From contig JBDLRN010000047.1 in NCBI GenBank assembly GCA_039800005.1, positions 1 through 27,883 of the forward strand: a stretch of DNA of 27,883 bases. Direction: 5' to 3'. Below are positions 7,839-16,485 of the stretch, piece by piece. How positions within the stretch are numbered: the first letter of the stretch is position 1; every line of letters starts with the position of its first letter. Source of the stretch: Casp-actino8 sp039800005. Its GTDB lineage: Bacteria > Actinomycetota > Acidimicrobiia > Acidimicrobiales > Ilumatobacteraceae. The notes under the pieces were generated by a model that worked only from the letters and a program-made list of their open reading frames with translations, was not told the DNA's origin and ran no database searches. The translations under genes were made by a program, and so were the position numbers.

Positions 7839-8867
7839 ATGATGACGGCCACGGCTTCGACACTCACGAGCGGAAGTTGCACGCTCGTCGGCAGCCTGCC
7901 CCATCGTGACGCACGCCGGGCGGCCGAGTTCGCCTGGACGTCCACCGATCTTCCGTGCGCGCCGTCGTTGCCGCGGCGGTCGCCGGCCGAGAGCATGGTG
8001 GCGCAGGCCATTGTCGGGATCCGCGGTATCAACCTCGGCCAGTACGGCTCGCTGTCGATCGACGTGAACCGGGTCGATCCGTTGGCCCCGGTCCGGATCG
8101 ATCTCGAGCACGACGCCTTCGGCGGATTCCGCGCCTGGCTCGACCACGGTCGAGAACACGTTCGCGACACGTCGTACACGGGTCCGGTCAAGTGGCAGTT
8201 CATCGGTCCGGTGAGCCTCGGTCGAGCGCTGGTGCGCGCCGGTGTGCCCACTCATCTGGCGTTCTCGGTCGCGGTTCGCACGGTGCGCGAACACCTCGTG
8301 GTGATGAACCGCGCGGTGCGCGAGGCCCTGCCCGACAATCCGCAAGTGGTGATCGTCGACGAACCCGATCTCGGCGATCTCGAGGACGAAGCCTTCCCGA
8401 TCGCTCCCGACACCGCGATCGATCTCATGTCGGGCGCGTTGGCCGCGGTCGAACGCGACGCGATCGTCGGCCTGCATTCCTGTGCCGACGTGTCGATCGA
8501 TCATCTGGTGGCGGCCGGTCCGCACGTGTTGAGCGTGCCGGTGTCGTCGCGGCTCGTCGACGCGGCCGTCGGACTCGCGCACTATCTCGACAGTGGAGGA
8601 TGGGTCGCCTGGGGTTCGGTGGCGACCGACGGTCCGATGGGTCAGTCGGTCGAGCGTTGGGGCAAGCGTCTCGCCTCGGCGTGGTGCGGTCTCGTGCAGG
8701 GTGGTTGTGACGCGGCCCGACTCCGCCAGCAGTCGATCCTCACTCCCGACTGCGGACTCGCGTTGCACAGTGCCGATTCGGCGGCCTTGGTGGTGCGCCA
8801 GGTGCGCGAACTCGCCGAGCGAGTGCGCACGCAGGCCCTCGTGACCCGTCTCAACGTCGGCGCCTGA
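7839..8867 (+). CDS. Cobalamin-independent methionine synthase-like (UROD/MetE fold) protein
   Basis: This 342-residue protein resembles the C-terminal catalytic half of MetE and related UROD-fold enzymes. It has TLVGSLPHRDARRAAEF near the N-terminus, VKWQFIGPVSLGRAL in the middle, VIVDEPDLG and GLHSCADVSIDHL. In MetE the zinc is held by histidine, cysteine, glutamate and a late cysteine. Here HSCAD and TPDCGLALHS supply similar residues, so a metal site is plausible. It lacks the N-terminal MetE domain, so it is unlikely to be a full methionine synthase. A protein of this kind sits between mnmA and ligA in mycobacteria as well. It starts with tandem ATG codons and ends 1 base before ligA. 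Confidence 0.8.
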   Translation: MMTATASTLTSGSCTLVGSLPHRDARRAAEFAWTSTDLPCAPSLPRRSPAESMVAQAIVGIRGINLGQYGSLSIDVNRVDPLAPVRIDLEHDAFGGFRAWLDHGREHVRDTSYTGPVKWQFIGPVSLGRALVRAGVPTHLAFSVAVRTVREHLVVMNRAVREALPDNPQVVIVDEPDLGDLEDEAFPIAPDTAIDLMSGALAAVERDAIVGLHSCADVSIDHLVAAGPHVLSVPVSSRLVDAAVGLAHYLDSGGWVAWGSVATDGPMGQSVERWGKRLASAWCGLVQGGCDAARLRQQSILTPDCGLALHSADSAALVVRQVRELAERVRTQALVTRLNVGA

Positions 8868-8868
8868 C

Positions 8869-10965
8869 GTGAGTGCATCCGATTCCCGAGTGGCCGAACG
8901 AATCGCCGAACTCCGGCAGGTGATCGATCGTCACCGTCGGCTGTATCACACGCTCGCCGAACCCGAGATCGCCGACGCCGAATACGACGAACTGGTTCGC
9001 GAATTGGAGGATCTCGAAGCCGAGCATCCCGAACTGGCCACACCGACGTCGCCCACTCGTCTGGTCGGCGGCGACATCAGTGAGGCGTTCGCACCGGTCG
9101 AGCACCGCGTGCCGATGACCAGTCTCGACAACGCGATGGATCGCGACGAGCTGCATGCCTGGGGTGAGCGTGTGATCAAGGGCCTCGGCCCCGACGTGGT
9201 CGTGCGCTACGGATGCGAATTGAAGATCGACGGTCTCGCCGTGAGCCTGCGCTACGAGAACGGTCGCCTGGTGCAGGCCGCCACTCGAGGCGACGGGCGC
9301 GTGGGTGAGGACGTGACCGCCAACGTGTCGACCATCGACGTGATCCCCAAGGTGTTGCCGGATTCGGTCGCGTTGCCCGGACTCCGAACGGTGGTGGCGA
9401 TGCCCGCCGTCCTCGAAGTGCGAGGCGAGGTGTACTTGCCGATCGAGGCCTTCGAACGTCTGAAGGCGGCCAAGGAAGCCGAGAACCTCGAACGCGCGGC
9501 GGCCGGACGCAAACCCGAACCGGTTCCGGTGAATCCACGCAACGCCGGTGCCGGCAGTCTGAGACAGAAGGACGCATCGGTCACCGCCGGACGCGGCCTC
9601 GCGTTCTGGGCGTATCAATTGGGCGAAGTGGTGGGCGGCCCCGAGTTCACGTCGCATCACGAAACGCTCGAGTTGCTCCGCGCGGCCGGCTTCCCGGTGA
9701 ATCCCGAGATCCGCTTGGTCGACTCGTTGGCTGCTGTCGAGGAGTTCTGCGGCGAATGGCAGCAGAACCGCCATCGTCTCGGCTACGAGATCGACGGCGT
9801 GGTGGTGAAGGTCGACGAACTCGCGCAACGCGAAGCACTCGGTCACACGGCGCGAGCTCCGCGTTGGGCCATCGCCTTCAAGTTCCCGCCCGAGGAGCGC
9901 ACGACGCTGTTGCGCGACATCCAGGTCTCGATCGGTCGCACCGGTCGCGCCACGCCGTTCGCCGTCCTCGAGCCGGTCTTCGTGGGTGGGTCGACGGTGT
10001 CGATGGCGACTCTGCACAATCAGGACCAGGTTCGACTGAAAGACGTGCGACCGGGCGACACCGTCGTGGTGCGCAAGGCCGGCGACGTGATTCCCGAAGT
10101 CGTCGGGCCGGTGTCGTCGTTGAGGCCGAAGAGTTCGAAGCCGTGGGAGTTTCCGCACACGTGTCCGTGCCCGTTGCAGAGCACGCTGGTGCGACTCGAG
10201 GGTGAATCCGACACGCGTTGTGTGGAGCCGTCGTGTCCGCACCAACGCGACCAGCGCATCATCTACTTCGCGTCTCGAGGTGCGATGGACATCGAAGGCC
10301 TCGGCGAGCGAACCGTTCTGCAACTGTCGGATGCCGGTCTGGTGTCCGATCCGGGCGACATCTATGCGCTCACGGTCGAACAGTTGTTGACCCTCGAGGG
10401 ATTCGGGCGAGTGAGTGCCGAGAAACTTCTCGACGCGATCGTTGGCTCGAAGTCACGTCCGCTGCCCAAGATCCTCACGGCGCTCGGTATCAAGCATCTC
10501 GGTCCGGCCGCCGCGGAGGCACTCGCCGCCCATTTCGGAACAATCGACGCCATCATGGCGGCGTCCGACGAGTCGTTGGCCACGGTCGACGGCGTGGGTG
10601 ACGTGATCGCCCAGTCGATCACATCGTGGTTCTCGCACCCGGACAATCGAGCCTTCGTCGAGAAGTTGCGCGTCGCGGGCGTCGACTTCGGTCGGGTCGA
10701 GGTGTCGGCGGCACCGCAGGTGTTGGCCGGCAAGGCCGTAGTCGTGACCGGAACTCTCGACGGCTTCGACCGCGACGGTGCCGAACGAGCGATCAAGGAG
10801 CGGGGTGGCAAGAGCCCGGGTTCGGTGTCGGCCAAGACTTTCGCCGTCGTCGTGGGTCGTGAACCCGGAGCCAGCAAGGTGACCAAGGCCGAATCACTCG
10901 GTGTGCCGATGCTCGACGAGGCCGGATTCCGACATCTGCTCGACACCGGTGAACTGCCGAACTGA
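8869..10965 (+). CDS. ligA: NAD-dependent DNA ligase LigA
   Basis: LigA seals nicks during replication and repair using NAD+. The 698-residue protein has all expected parts: the Ia domain with YHTLAEPEIADAEYDELVREL near 26-46, the nucleotidyl lysine K119 in CELKIDGLAVSLRYENG, a GEVYLP motif, and YEIDGVVVKV. The OB fold starts near RTGRATPFAVLEPVFV, and the four-cysteine zinc finger is CPCPLQ...RCVEPSCP. Helix-hairpin-helix repeats follow (EGFGRVSAEKLLDAI, VDGVGDVIAQSI). A C-terminal BRCT domain begins near LAGKAVVVTGTLDGF. The GTG start is 1 base after the upstream stop, so it is probably co-transcribed with the MetE-like gene. Confidence 0.98.
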   Translation: MSASDSRVAERIAELRQVIDRHRRLYHTLAEPEIADAEYDELVRELEDLEAEHPELATPTSPTRLVGGDISEAFAPVEHRVPMTSLDNAMDRDELHAWGERVIKGLGPDVVVRYGCELKIDGLAVSLRYENGRLVQAATRGDGRVGEDVTANVSTIDVIPKVLPDSVALPGLRTVVAMPAVLEVRGEVYLPIEAFERLKAAKEAENLERAAAGRKPEPVPVNPRNAGAGSLRQKDASVTAGRGLAFWAYQLGEVVGGPEFTSHHETLELLRAAGFPVNPEIRLVDSLAAVEEFCGEWQQNRHRLGYEIDGVVVKVDELAQREALGHTARAPRWAIAFKFPPEERTTLLRDIQVSIGRTGRATPFAVLEPVFVGGSTVSMATLHNQDQVRLKDVRPGDTVVVRKAGDVIPEVVGPVSSLRPKSSKPWEFPHTCPCPLQSTLVRLEGESDTRCVEPSCPHQRDQRIIYFASRGAMDIEGLGERTVLQLSDAGLVSDPGDIYALTVEQLLTLEGFGRVSAEKLLDAIVGSKSRPLPKILTALGIKHLGPAAAEALAAHFGTIDAIMAASDESLATVDGVGDVIAQSITSWFSHPDNRAFVEKLRVAGVDFGRVEVSAAPQVLAGKAVVVTGTLDGFDRDGAERAIKERGGKSPGSVSAKTFAVVVGREPGASKVTKAESLGVPMLDEAGFRHLLDTGELPN

Positions 10966-10973
10966 AACTCTCG

Positions 10974-11525
10974 TCAGAGCACTTCGAACTGCCACGAGTA
11001 GCTGCGGGCCGCGTTGCGCCCCTTTTCGATCTCCCAGAAGATCACCGTCATGTCGTGACGACCGACCGAATACGACTCGACCACCGCACCATCGGACGGC
11101 GTGAAACGAATCAGCGAGTTGCCTTGGTCGTAGATCGCGGTGGGAGGCAGTTCGACTTGTTGGCCGGGTTCGGCGCCACCACCGGCGATCTCCGAGATCG
11201 GTGTGGTGGGAATCTCGATGCCGTCGAGAACGAGCACCGCTTCGTAGCCGTCCTGCAGGTCGACGAGGATCTCGGTCTGGGAGAGAACCTGACGATCGTT
11301 GGGTGCCGGGGCGATGTCGACGATGGCGTCGGGATAACCGAGCGCGTCGCGTCCGGTGGTTCCGGCGAGAAAGCCCCAGACGACGAGCGTGAGGCCGGCA
11401 CCCACCGCGAGACTCAGAAGCAGAAGTTCCCTGTTGATTCGTCGAGGGTTGATTCGGCGAGCAGGGCGAGGGGAATTGCGGCGAGCCACGGCCTGAAGTC
11501 TCGCCGGGACGGACCGAAATCGCAC
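10974..11525 (-). CDS. Single-pass membrane protein of unknown function
   Basis: I do not recognise this 183-residue protein. The first 32 residues are strongly basic (RRNSPRPARRINPRRINR). One membrane segment follows (ELLLLSLAVGAGLTLVVWGFLAG, about 33-55). The remaining 125 or so residues are polar and probably lie outside the membrane; they contain LVDLQDGYEAVLVLDGIEIP and end HDMTVIFWEIEKGRNAARSYSWQFEVL. The positive-inside rule places the N-terminus in the cytoplasm. The start at 11525 is GTG, with no strong ribosome site visible, so it is uncertain. The gene is convergent with ligA (8 bases apart) and divergent from the PASTA kinase-like gene (66 bases), a position that could suggest joint envelope function. 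Confidence 0.72.
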   Translation of the reverse strand: MRFRSVPARLQAVARRNSPRPARRINPRRINRELLLLSLAVGAGLTLVVWGFLAGTTGRDALGYPDAIVDIAPAPNDRQVLSQTEILVDLQDGYEAVLVLDGIEIPTTPISEIAGGGAEPGQQVELPPTAIYDQGNSLIRFTPSDGAVVESYSVGRHDMTVIFWEIEKGRNAARSYSWQFEVL

Positions 11526-11576
11526 GTCGGAGGGCGAATCCGGGGTCGCCGACGGTCACATCTCGGATCCGACCAC

Positions 11577-11582
11577 TAGGGT
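11577..11582 (+). promoter_or_regulatory. Putative -10 box for the PASTA kinase-like gene
   Basis: TAGGGT lies 9 bases before the ATG at 11592. Transcription would begin only a few bases ahead of the start codon. Confidence 0.4.
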
Positions 11583-11591
11583 TCTCCCTTC

Positions 11592-13580
11592 ATGGACGAC
11601 CAGGCTTCGGGGGCGATGGCGGGCGATCCGACCGATCTCGTCGGCCGCACGATTGCGAGTCGTTTCCGTCTGGAGCGAGTCGTTTCCCAGTCGTCCACAG
11701 CGGGAATCTTCGTCGCCGTCGACGACGAAACCGGACGCTCGACCTCAATGCGGCTCTTCACCGCCGAGGCGACCGCGTCGCTCGGTACCGAACTCGCCGA
11801 GCGTGTCGAAGCGGCGCGCGCCGTGCGTCATCGCACGATCGTGCCCGTGGTGGCCTCGGGCACGGACGACGTCGACGGACGTGCGTGTTTCTACGTGGTG
11901 TCCGAACGGCCCGCCGGCGGAACCTTGCAGGACATGCTCGACCGCGGGCGTCTCCTCACCCCGTCGCAAGCGGTGGTGGTGGGCGTCGACATCTGTCGAG
12001 CGCTCGACCGCGCGCATCGCAGCGGAATCTCCCATTTCGACATTCGACCGAGCGCGATCACCTTCACCGAGAATCACGAGGTCGCCCTGGCCGATCTCGG
12101 CATCACCACCGTGGTGGCCGAACGAGCGTGGTCGTCGCCCTCGGACGTGTCGATGGAGCGAGCCCGTTACGCCTCACCCGAGCAGGCCGTGGGCGGACCC
12201 TTCGACGAGAAGAGCGACGTGTACGCATTGGCGTTGGTGCTCGCCGAGTCGATCACCGGCGTCGTGCCGTTCCTCGCCGACTCGGTGGTGGCGACGTTGT
12301 CCGGTCGTCAGGACCGGCGCTTTCCGGTATCGGCCGATCTCGGGCCGTTGGCCACCCTTCTCGAACGCGCCGGTCGCGCCGATCCCTTCGAACGCTTCGG
12401 CGCCGCCGATTTCGGACGCGCTCTCGTCGCGGCGGCCGGAACCTTGCCCCGTCCCACTCCGCCGCCCATCGTGGCCACCGACGCCACCGGTGACATCGCG
12501 CGTCCGGTTCTCGAGATGCCGCCCACAGCCGACCTGTCGCGGCCGACCGAGTTCACCGGTGTCGAGACCCCGAGTCCGGTTCCGTCGGTCGCCGACGGCG
12601 GCATGATCATCCGACCCGAATCACCCGACGACGCTCCTGTCGATCCCACCGGTTCGGTCGCGCAGCCACGCGTGGGACGATGGGTCGTCGGTGCCGTCGC
12701 CGTGCTGGTGCTCGTGGTCGGCGGCCTCTTTCTGTATCGCGTGATCGCCGACGACGGTTCGCAAGTGCCGATCCTCGCCGGACTCGACGAAGGTGAAGCC
12801 ACCAACGCGGTCACCGAATTCGGCTGGCGGATCGAGACGATCGAAGAGTTCAGTGACGACTTCGACACCGGACAGGTCATCCGCACCGACCCCGAGGCCG
12901 GCAGCAGCCTCTCCGACGGTGCCGTTCTCACTCTGGTGGTGTCGAGTGGGCCGCCTCCCGTTCCGCTTCCCGACATTCTCGGCGTGCCGGTCGACGAAGC
13001 GCTCACGGCGCTCGCCAATCTCGGACTCGAAGTTCGTCGGCTCGAAGGTTTCAGCGAGGAGTATCCGGTCGGCGCGGTCGCGCGTTGGGAAGTCGCCAGT
13101 CAGCCCAACTTGGTGGCCGGATCCGAAGTAGTGAAGGGCACCACGGTCGACGTGTACGTCTCGACCGGACCTGAACCGCGCGTCGTTCCCGAACTGCGCG
13201 GCCAGACGTACGACGCAGCCGTGGCAATTCTCGACGAACTGAAGTTGAAGGTGCGTCGAGTCGAGGACCAGTACTTCACCGACGTGCCGGCCGGTGCGGT
13301 CGGCTTCATGGTGCCGCCCCCCGGTGAGCTCGTCGACCGCGACTCCGAGGTGACCATCGTGATCTCGAAGGGTCCCGACGTGGTGACGGTTCCGGTGCTG
13401 TCACGCCTGAACCACGACCAGGTGGTGCAGGCCCTCACCGATGCGGGTCTGGTGGTCGGCTCCGTGACGGGCAACACACGCGGTGTTCTGGTGGCGATCC
13501 TGGCCAACGGTCAGGCCATCACGACCGGTCAGGTCGTGGCCCGTGGCACGGTCGTCGAACTGGCGTATTACGGATCCTGA
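11592..13580 (+). CDS. PASTA-domain receptor with a degenerate Ser/Thr kinase domain (possible pseudokinase)
   Basis: The 662-residue protein has the layout of PknB-type receptors: a kinase-fold domain (about 20-285), a proline-rich linker, one membrane helix (about 362-384, WVVGAVAVLVLVVGGLFLY) and four extracellular PASTA repeats (about 388-455, 456-525, 526-594 and 595-662). PASTA repeats bind peptidoglycan fragments or lipid II. The kinase domain is unusual. The glycine-rich loop reads VSQSSTAG, the beta-3 lysine is replaced by R54 (TSMRLF), HRDxKPxN reads HFDIRPSA (148-155) and DFG reads DLG (168-170). Both catalytic aspartates (D150, D168) remain, and SPE plus SDVYALALVLAE are intact. 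It may be a pseudokinase sensor or a weak atypical kinase. Confidence 0.88.
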   Translation: MDDQASGAMAGDPTDLVGRTIASRFRLERVVSQSSTAGIFVAVDDETGRSTSMRLFTAEATASLGTELAERVEAARAVRHRTIVPVVASGTDDVDGRACFYVVSERPAGGTLQDMLDRGRLLTPSQAVVVGVDICRALDRAHRSGISHFDIRPSAITFTENHEVALADLGITTVVAERAWSSPSDVSMERARYASPEQAVGGPFDEKSDVYALALVLAESITGVVPFLADSVVATLSGRQDRRFPVSADLGPLATLLERAGRADPFERFGAADFGRALVAAAGTLPRPTPPPIVATDATGDIARPVLEMPPTADLSRPTEFTGVETPSPVPSVADGGMIIRPESPDDAPVDPTGSVAQPRVGRWVVGAVAVLVLVVGGLFLYRVIADDGSQVPILAGLDEGEATNAVTEFGWRIETIEEFSDDFDTGQVIRTDPEAGSSLSDGAVLTLVVSSGPPPVPLPDILGVPVDEALTALANLGLEVRRLEGFSEEYPVGAVARWEVASQPNLVAGSEVVKGTTVDVYVSTGPEPRVVPELRGQTYDAAVAILDELKLKVRRVEDQYFTDVPAGAVGFMVPPPGELVDRDSEVTIVISKGPDVVTVPVLSRLNHDQVVQALTDAGLVVGSVTGNTRGVLVAILANGQAITTGQVVARGTVVELAYYGS

Positions 13581-13583
13581 CCG

Positions 13584-13589
13584 TAAGGT
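13584..13589 (+). promoter_or_regulatory. Putative -10 box for the SDR-MFS operon
   Basis: TAAGGT lies 52 bases before the ATG at 13642. This would give an ordinary leader with the AGGAG ribosome site at 13630-13634. No clear -35 box is visible. Confidence 0.3.
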
Positions 13590-13641
13590 TGTCCTCTGCA
13601 AGTGTGCGTCGTTTCGGCGCCCGAACATGAGGAGTCGCGTC

Positions 13642-14520
13642 ATGGGTGCATTGCAGGGTCGAGTCGCCATCATCACCGGTGCCGGTCGCGGACTGGGTCG
13701 TGAGCACGCGCTGTTGTTCGCCGCCGAAGGCGCCAAGGTCGTCGTCAACGACTTGGGCGGGGCCAACGACGGCAGCGGATCCGATGTCACGCCGGCCGAG
13801 CAGACCGTGGCCGACATTCGCGCCATGGGTGGCGAGGCGATCGTCAACACCGACAACGTGGCCGACTGGGACGGCGCGAAGCACATGATCGATCAGGCCG
13901 TCGAGACCTTCGGCGACGTCGACATCCTCGTCAACAACGCCGGCATCCTGCGCGACCGGGTTCTCGTCAACATGACCGAGGCCGAGTGGGACGCCGTGAT
14001 CGCCGTGCACTTGAAGGGCCACTTCGCACCCACTCGTCACGCAGCCGCGTACTGGCGTGAGCAGTCGAAGAACGGCGTCACCAAGCCGCGCAACCTCGTG
14101 CACACCTCCAGCACCTCGGGTCTGTTCTCGAATCCGGGTCAGGCCAACTACGGCGCCGCCAAGTCGGGCATCGCCACGTTCAGCCAGATCTGCGCCAAGG
14201 AATTGGCGCGCTACAACGTGAAGAGCAATGCCATCGCTCCGGCGGCGCGTACCCGTCTCACTCTCGCCACTCCCGGCCTCGAGGACGTGATGGCCGCCAA
14301 GGACGGTGCCTTCGACCTGTGGGATCCGGCCAATGTGAGTCCGCTCGTGGCTTATCTCTCGTCTGAGGCCTGCGCCTTCAGTGGTGAGACCTTCTTCGTG
14401 CAGGGTGGCCAGGTCACCCGCGTGCAGTCGTGGGTCAACGCCGAAGAGATCAAGCAGAACGACCGCTGGACCGTCGCCGGTCTCACCGAGGCGATGACAC
14501 AGCTCGCGCCCAAGTCCTGA
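13642..14520 (+). CDS. Short-chain dehydrogenase, MFE-2/17-beta-HSD type 4-like
   Basis: This NAD(P)-dependent oxidoreductase has 292 residues. The coenzyme loop TGAGRGLG is at 12-19, NNAG at 98-101, a serine in VHTSSTSG near 156 and the catalytic YGAAK pair Y170/K174. The opening LQGRVAIITGAGRGLG...VVVNDLGG resembles the 3-hydroxyacyl-CoA dehydrogenase domain of peroxisomal multifunctional enzyme 2, so a hydroxyacyl-CoA or steroid-type alcohol substrate is likely. The ATG at 13642 is chosen because AGGAG lies 7 bases upstream; the ATG at 13627 overlaps that site. The MFS gene follows after 3 bases. Confidence 0.9.
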   Translation: MGALQGRVAIITGAGRGLGREHALLFAAEGAKVVVNDLGGANDGSGSDVTPAEQTVADIRAMGGEAIVNTDNVADWDGAKHMIDQAVETFGDVDILVNNAGILRDRVLVNMTEAEWDAVIAVHLKGHFAPTRHAAAYWREQSKNGVTKPRNLVHTSSTSGLFSNPGQANYGAAKSGIATFSQICAKELARYNVKSNAIAPAARTRLTLATPGLEDVMAAKDGAFDLWDPANVSPLVAYLSSEACAFSGETFFVQGGQVTRVQSWVNAEEIKQNDRWTVAGLTEAMTQLAPKS

Positions 14521-14523
14521 CTC

Positions 14524-15999
14524 GTGGGCTCCGAAGCCCGCTCCGACGACCGCCGAACCTTGAACGTCGACTCCGTAGGAGTCGACGAGATCGGTGTGGT
14601 CCCGTGGCCGAACTTGCTCCGACGTTGGCTGGGCCGACGCGTGCCGATCGAGCGCGAATGGGCACTGTTGCTCGTCGTGCTCACGGCACTGTTCACCGTC
14701 GGCTTCACCATCACGATCTTGGTCGTCTCGCTCCAGTCCATCGCCGACGACTTCGGCTCGTCGGTGTCGGTCGTGTCATGGACCATCACCGGGCCGATGC
14801 TCGCCTTCGGTGTGGTCGGCCCGGCCTACGGAAAGGCGGGCGACCTCTGGGGTCACAAGCGAGTCTTCGTGGGTGGGCTGTTGGGCGCCGGATTGTTCGC
14901 GTTGCTCACCGCTCTGGCGTGGGACGTGACGTCGATGATCGCGTTTCGCACGTTGTCGGCCACGCTCGGCGCGGCCACCGGACCGGCCACCATGGCCTAC
15001 ATCAATCGACTCTTTCCGGCCGACCAGCGTGTGCGTCCGCTCAGTTACTGGAGTTTCGTCAATGCCATCGCGCCGGTTCTCGGCGTGGTCGCCGGTGCAC
15101 CGATCGTCGACGCGTTCGGTTGGCGGATCATCTTCTTCGTCCAGGCTCCGTTGTGCGTGATCGGTGTGGTGATCGCCATGTGGTTGTTACCCGACACCGA
15201 ACGCGTGCACGGTGTGCGTTTCGACGTCCGGGGTTCCATTGCTCTCGGACTCGCGGCCACGTCGATCCTGGCCGGCATCAATCAAGGTCCGCGGTGGGGA
15301 TGGAGCAATCCGGTGATCATCGGCTTGCTGGTGATCGGTGCCCTCTCGTTGCGCTGGTTCGTACAGGTCGAGCGCACCACCAGCGATCCTTTGCTCCCTC
15401 TGCACTGGGTGCGAACACGCAACATCGCCCTGCCGATCGTGTCGCAGTCACTGGGCAACTTCGCCTACATGGGCGGCTTCCTCATGGCGCCGTTGATCAT
15501 GGCCGACGTGCTCGGCTACGAGACCTCCAGGATCGCTCTGGTCGTGATCGTCCGTCCGCTCGTGTTCGGTCTGGTGGCCCCGTTGGCGAGCCTCGTGACG
15601 ATGCGTATCGGCGAACGGGCCACGAGCATGTTCGGATCGGCCTGCGTCACCGCGTCGATGGTGTCGTTCGCCTTCGTGTCGGTCGACACGGCGCTGTGGC
15701 TCGTGCTGGCCGCCCTGGCCCTGTCGGGCGCGGGTATCGGCATCGCCAATCCGGCCCTCACCTCATTGGTGGCCAACGCCGTCGACGATCGCGACCTCGG
15801 GGTGGCCGGTGCCATGCAGCAGTTGATGAACCAGATCGGCGCCGTGCTCGGTGCCGTGGTGATGACCGCGGTGCAGCAAGCCACCGAGTCGAATGGTGTC
15901 GAGGCCTCGTACCGCGCCGCTTTCATCGTGGCGGGCTCGGTGACTCTGGTGTCGGTGACGGCGGCGTCGTTCCTGAAGTCGAGTCCGCGTTCTCGGTAG
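14524..15999 (+). CDS. MFS transporter, DHA2 (EmrB/QacA-like, 14-helix) type
   Basis: This proton-driven drug or metabolite exporter has 491 residues, a 60-residue polar N-terminus and, by eye, 14 hydrophobic helices, the DHA2 pattern. TM2-loop motif A appears as GPAYGKAGDLWGHKRVF. TM5 has a glycine/proline-rich motif C-like stretch (NAIAPVLGVVAGAPIVDAFGWR). The last helices include LGVAGAMQQLMNQIGAVLG, typical of the family. The GTG start is 3 bases after the SDR stop, so the two are co-transcribed. The transported compound is unknown; it might be the substrate or product of the SDR. Confidence 0.9.
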   Translation: MGSEARSDDRRTLNVDSVGVDEIGVVPWPNLLRRWLGRRVPIEREWALLLVVLTALFTVGFTITILVVSLQSIADDFGSSVSVVSWTITGPMLAFGVVGPAYGKAGDLWGHKRVFVGGLLGAGLFALLTALAWDVTSMIAFRTLSATLGAATGPATMAYINRLFPADQRVRPLSYWSFVNAIAPVLGVVAGAPIVDAFGWRIIFFVQAPLCVIGVVIAMWLLPDTERVHGVRFDVRGSIALGLAATSILAGINQGPRWGWSNPVIIGLLVIGALSLRWFVQVERTTSDPLLPLHWVRTRNIALPIVSQSLGNFAYMGGFLMAPLIMADVLGYETSRIALVVIVRPLVFGLVAPLASLVTMRIGERATSMFGSACVTASMVSFAFVSVDTALWLVLAALALSGAGIGIANPALTSLVANAVDDRDLGVAGAMQQLMNQIGAVLGAVVMTAVQQATESNGVEASYRAAFIVAGSVTLVSVTAASFLKSSPRSR

Positions 16000-16033
16000 G
16001 CGGCACGACACCGGTGTGACGAAACCGGTCGTT

Positions 16034-16049
16034 CGACGTCGAGACGTCG
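16034..16049. terminator. Small hairpin between convergent genes
   Basis: A perfect 6-bp stem CGACGT/ACGTCG with a 4-base loop lies between the MFS and SCP2 stop codons. There is no T-run on either strand, so its role as a terminator is uncertain. Confidence 0.25.
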
Positions 16050-16058
16050 TGGTGATGA

Positions 16059-16466
16059 CTACTTGGTGATGCCCTTGATCTCGTCGGCGATCTTGAGCGT
16101 GATGTCGCTCTGCGGCATGGCGGTCTGCATCGACATGATCTTCATCATGTCGCCCTCGACCTTGATCTTGCCGGTCATGAACGCCTGCATCGCGGCGGCC
16201 TGATCGCCGAGCGCGAACATGGCGCGTGCGGTGGCCCAGTCGGTGGTGACGGTGGCATCGGGGTTCTCGAGCGATCCGAGATCCATCTGCATGTCGCCGG
16301 ACGAGGTGTCGATGAAACTGCGCACCTCACCGCTTCCGAACGGGACGTCGGTGACGACCTGGTTGATGCGGATGACGGCCGAGATCTTCGGGGTCTGATC
16401 CTCGTACTTGGCGCGGATGGCTCGGGCGGCGTCCATCCATTCGTCGGACAGGAATTCGTGGCTCAT
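16059..16466 (-). CDS. SCP2 sterol-binding domain protein
   Basis: This single-domain SCP2-like protein has 135 residues. The domain spans most of the protein: ISAVIRINQVVTDVPFGSGEVRSFIDTSSGDMQMDLG, then DATVTTDWATARAMFALGDQAAAMQAFMTGKIKVEGDMMKIM. The last part is the family's characteristic signature, an amphipathic helix followed by GKIKVEGD. SCP2 domains hold fatty acyl-CoAs or sterol-like lipids. The ATG at 16466 is supported by a TATGGT box 7 bases upstream; an in-frame ATG lies at 16475 inside that box. A lone SCP2 protein close to an MFE-2-like SDR is suggestive of lipid metabolism. Confidence 0.88.
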   Translation of the reverse strand: MSHEFLSDEWMDAARAIRAKYEDQTPKISAVIRINQVVTDVPFGSGEVRSFIDTSSGDMQMDLGSLENPDATVTTDWATARAMFALGDQAAAMQAFMTGKIKVEGDMMKIMSMQTAMPQSDITLKIADEIKGITK

Positions 16467-16473
16467 GGCTCGG

Positions 16474-16479
16474 ACCATA
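16474..16479 (-). promoter_or_regulatory. Putative -10 box for the SCP2 gene
   Basis: On the minus strand TATGGT is followed by 7 bases and the ATG at 16466. It fits a leaderless transcript and lies just past the stop codon of the upstream enolase-superfamily gene. Confidence 0.4.
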
Positions 16480-16485
16480 CACGGG

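Noticed and set aside
8851..10323. 490-codon open frame antisense to ligA
   Set aside because: ligA on the other strand is unmistakable. The antisense translation has a low-complexity His/Arg/Gln-rich composition and no recognisable domain, as expected for mirrored GC-rich codons.
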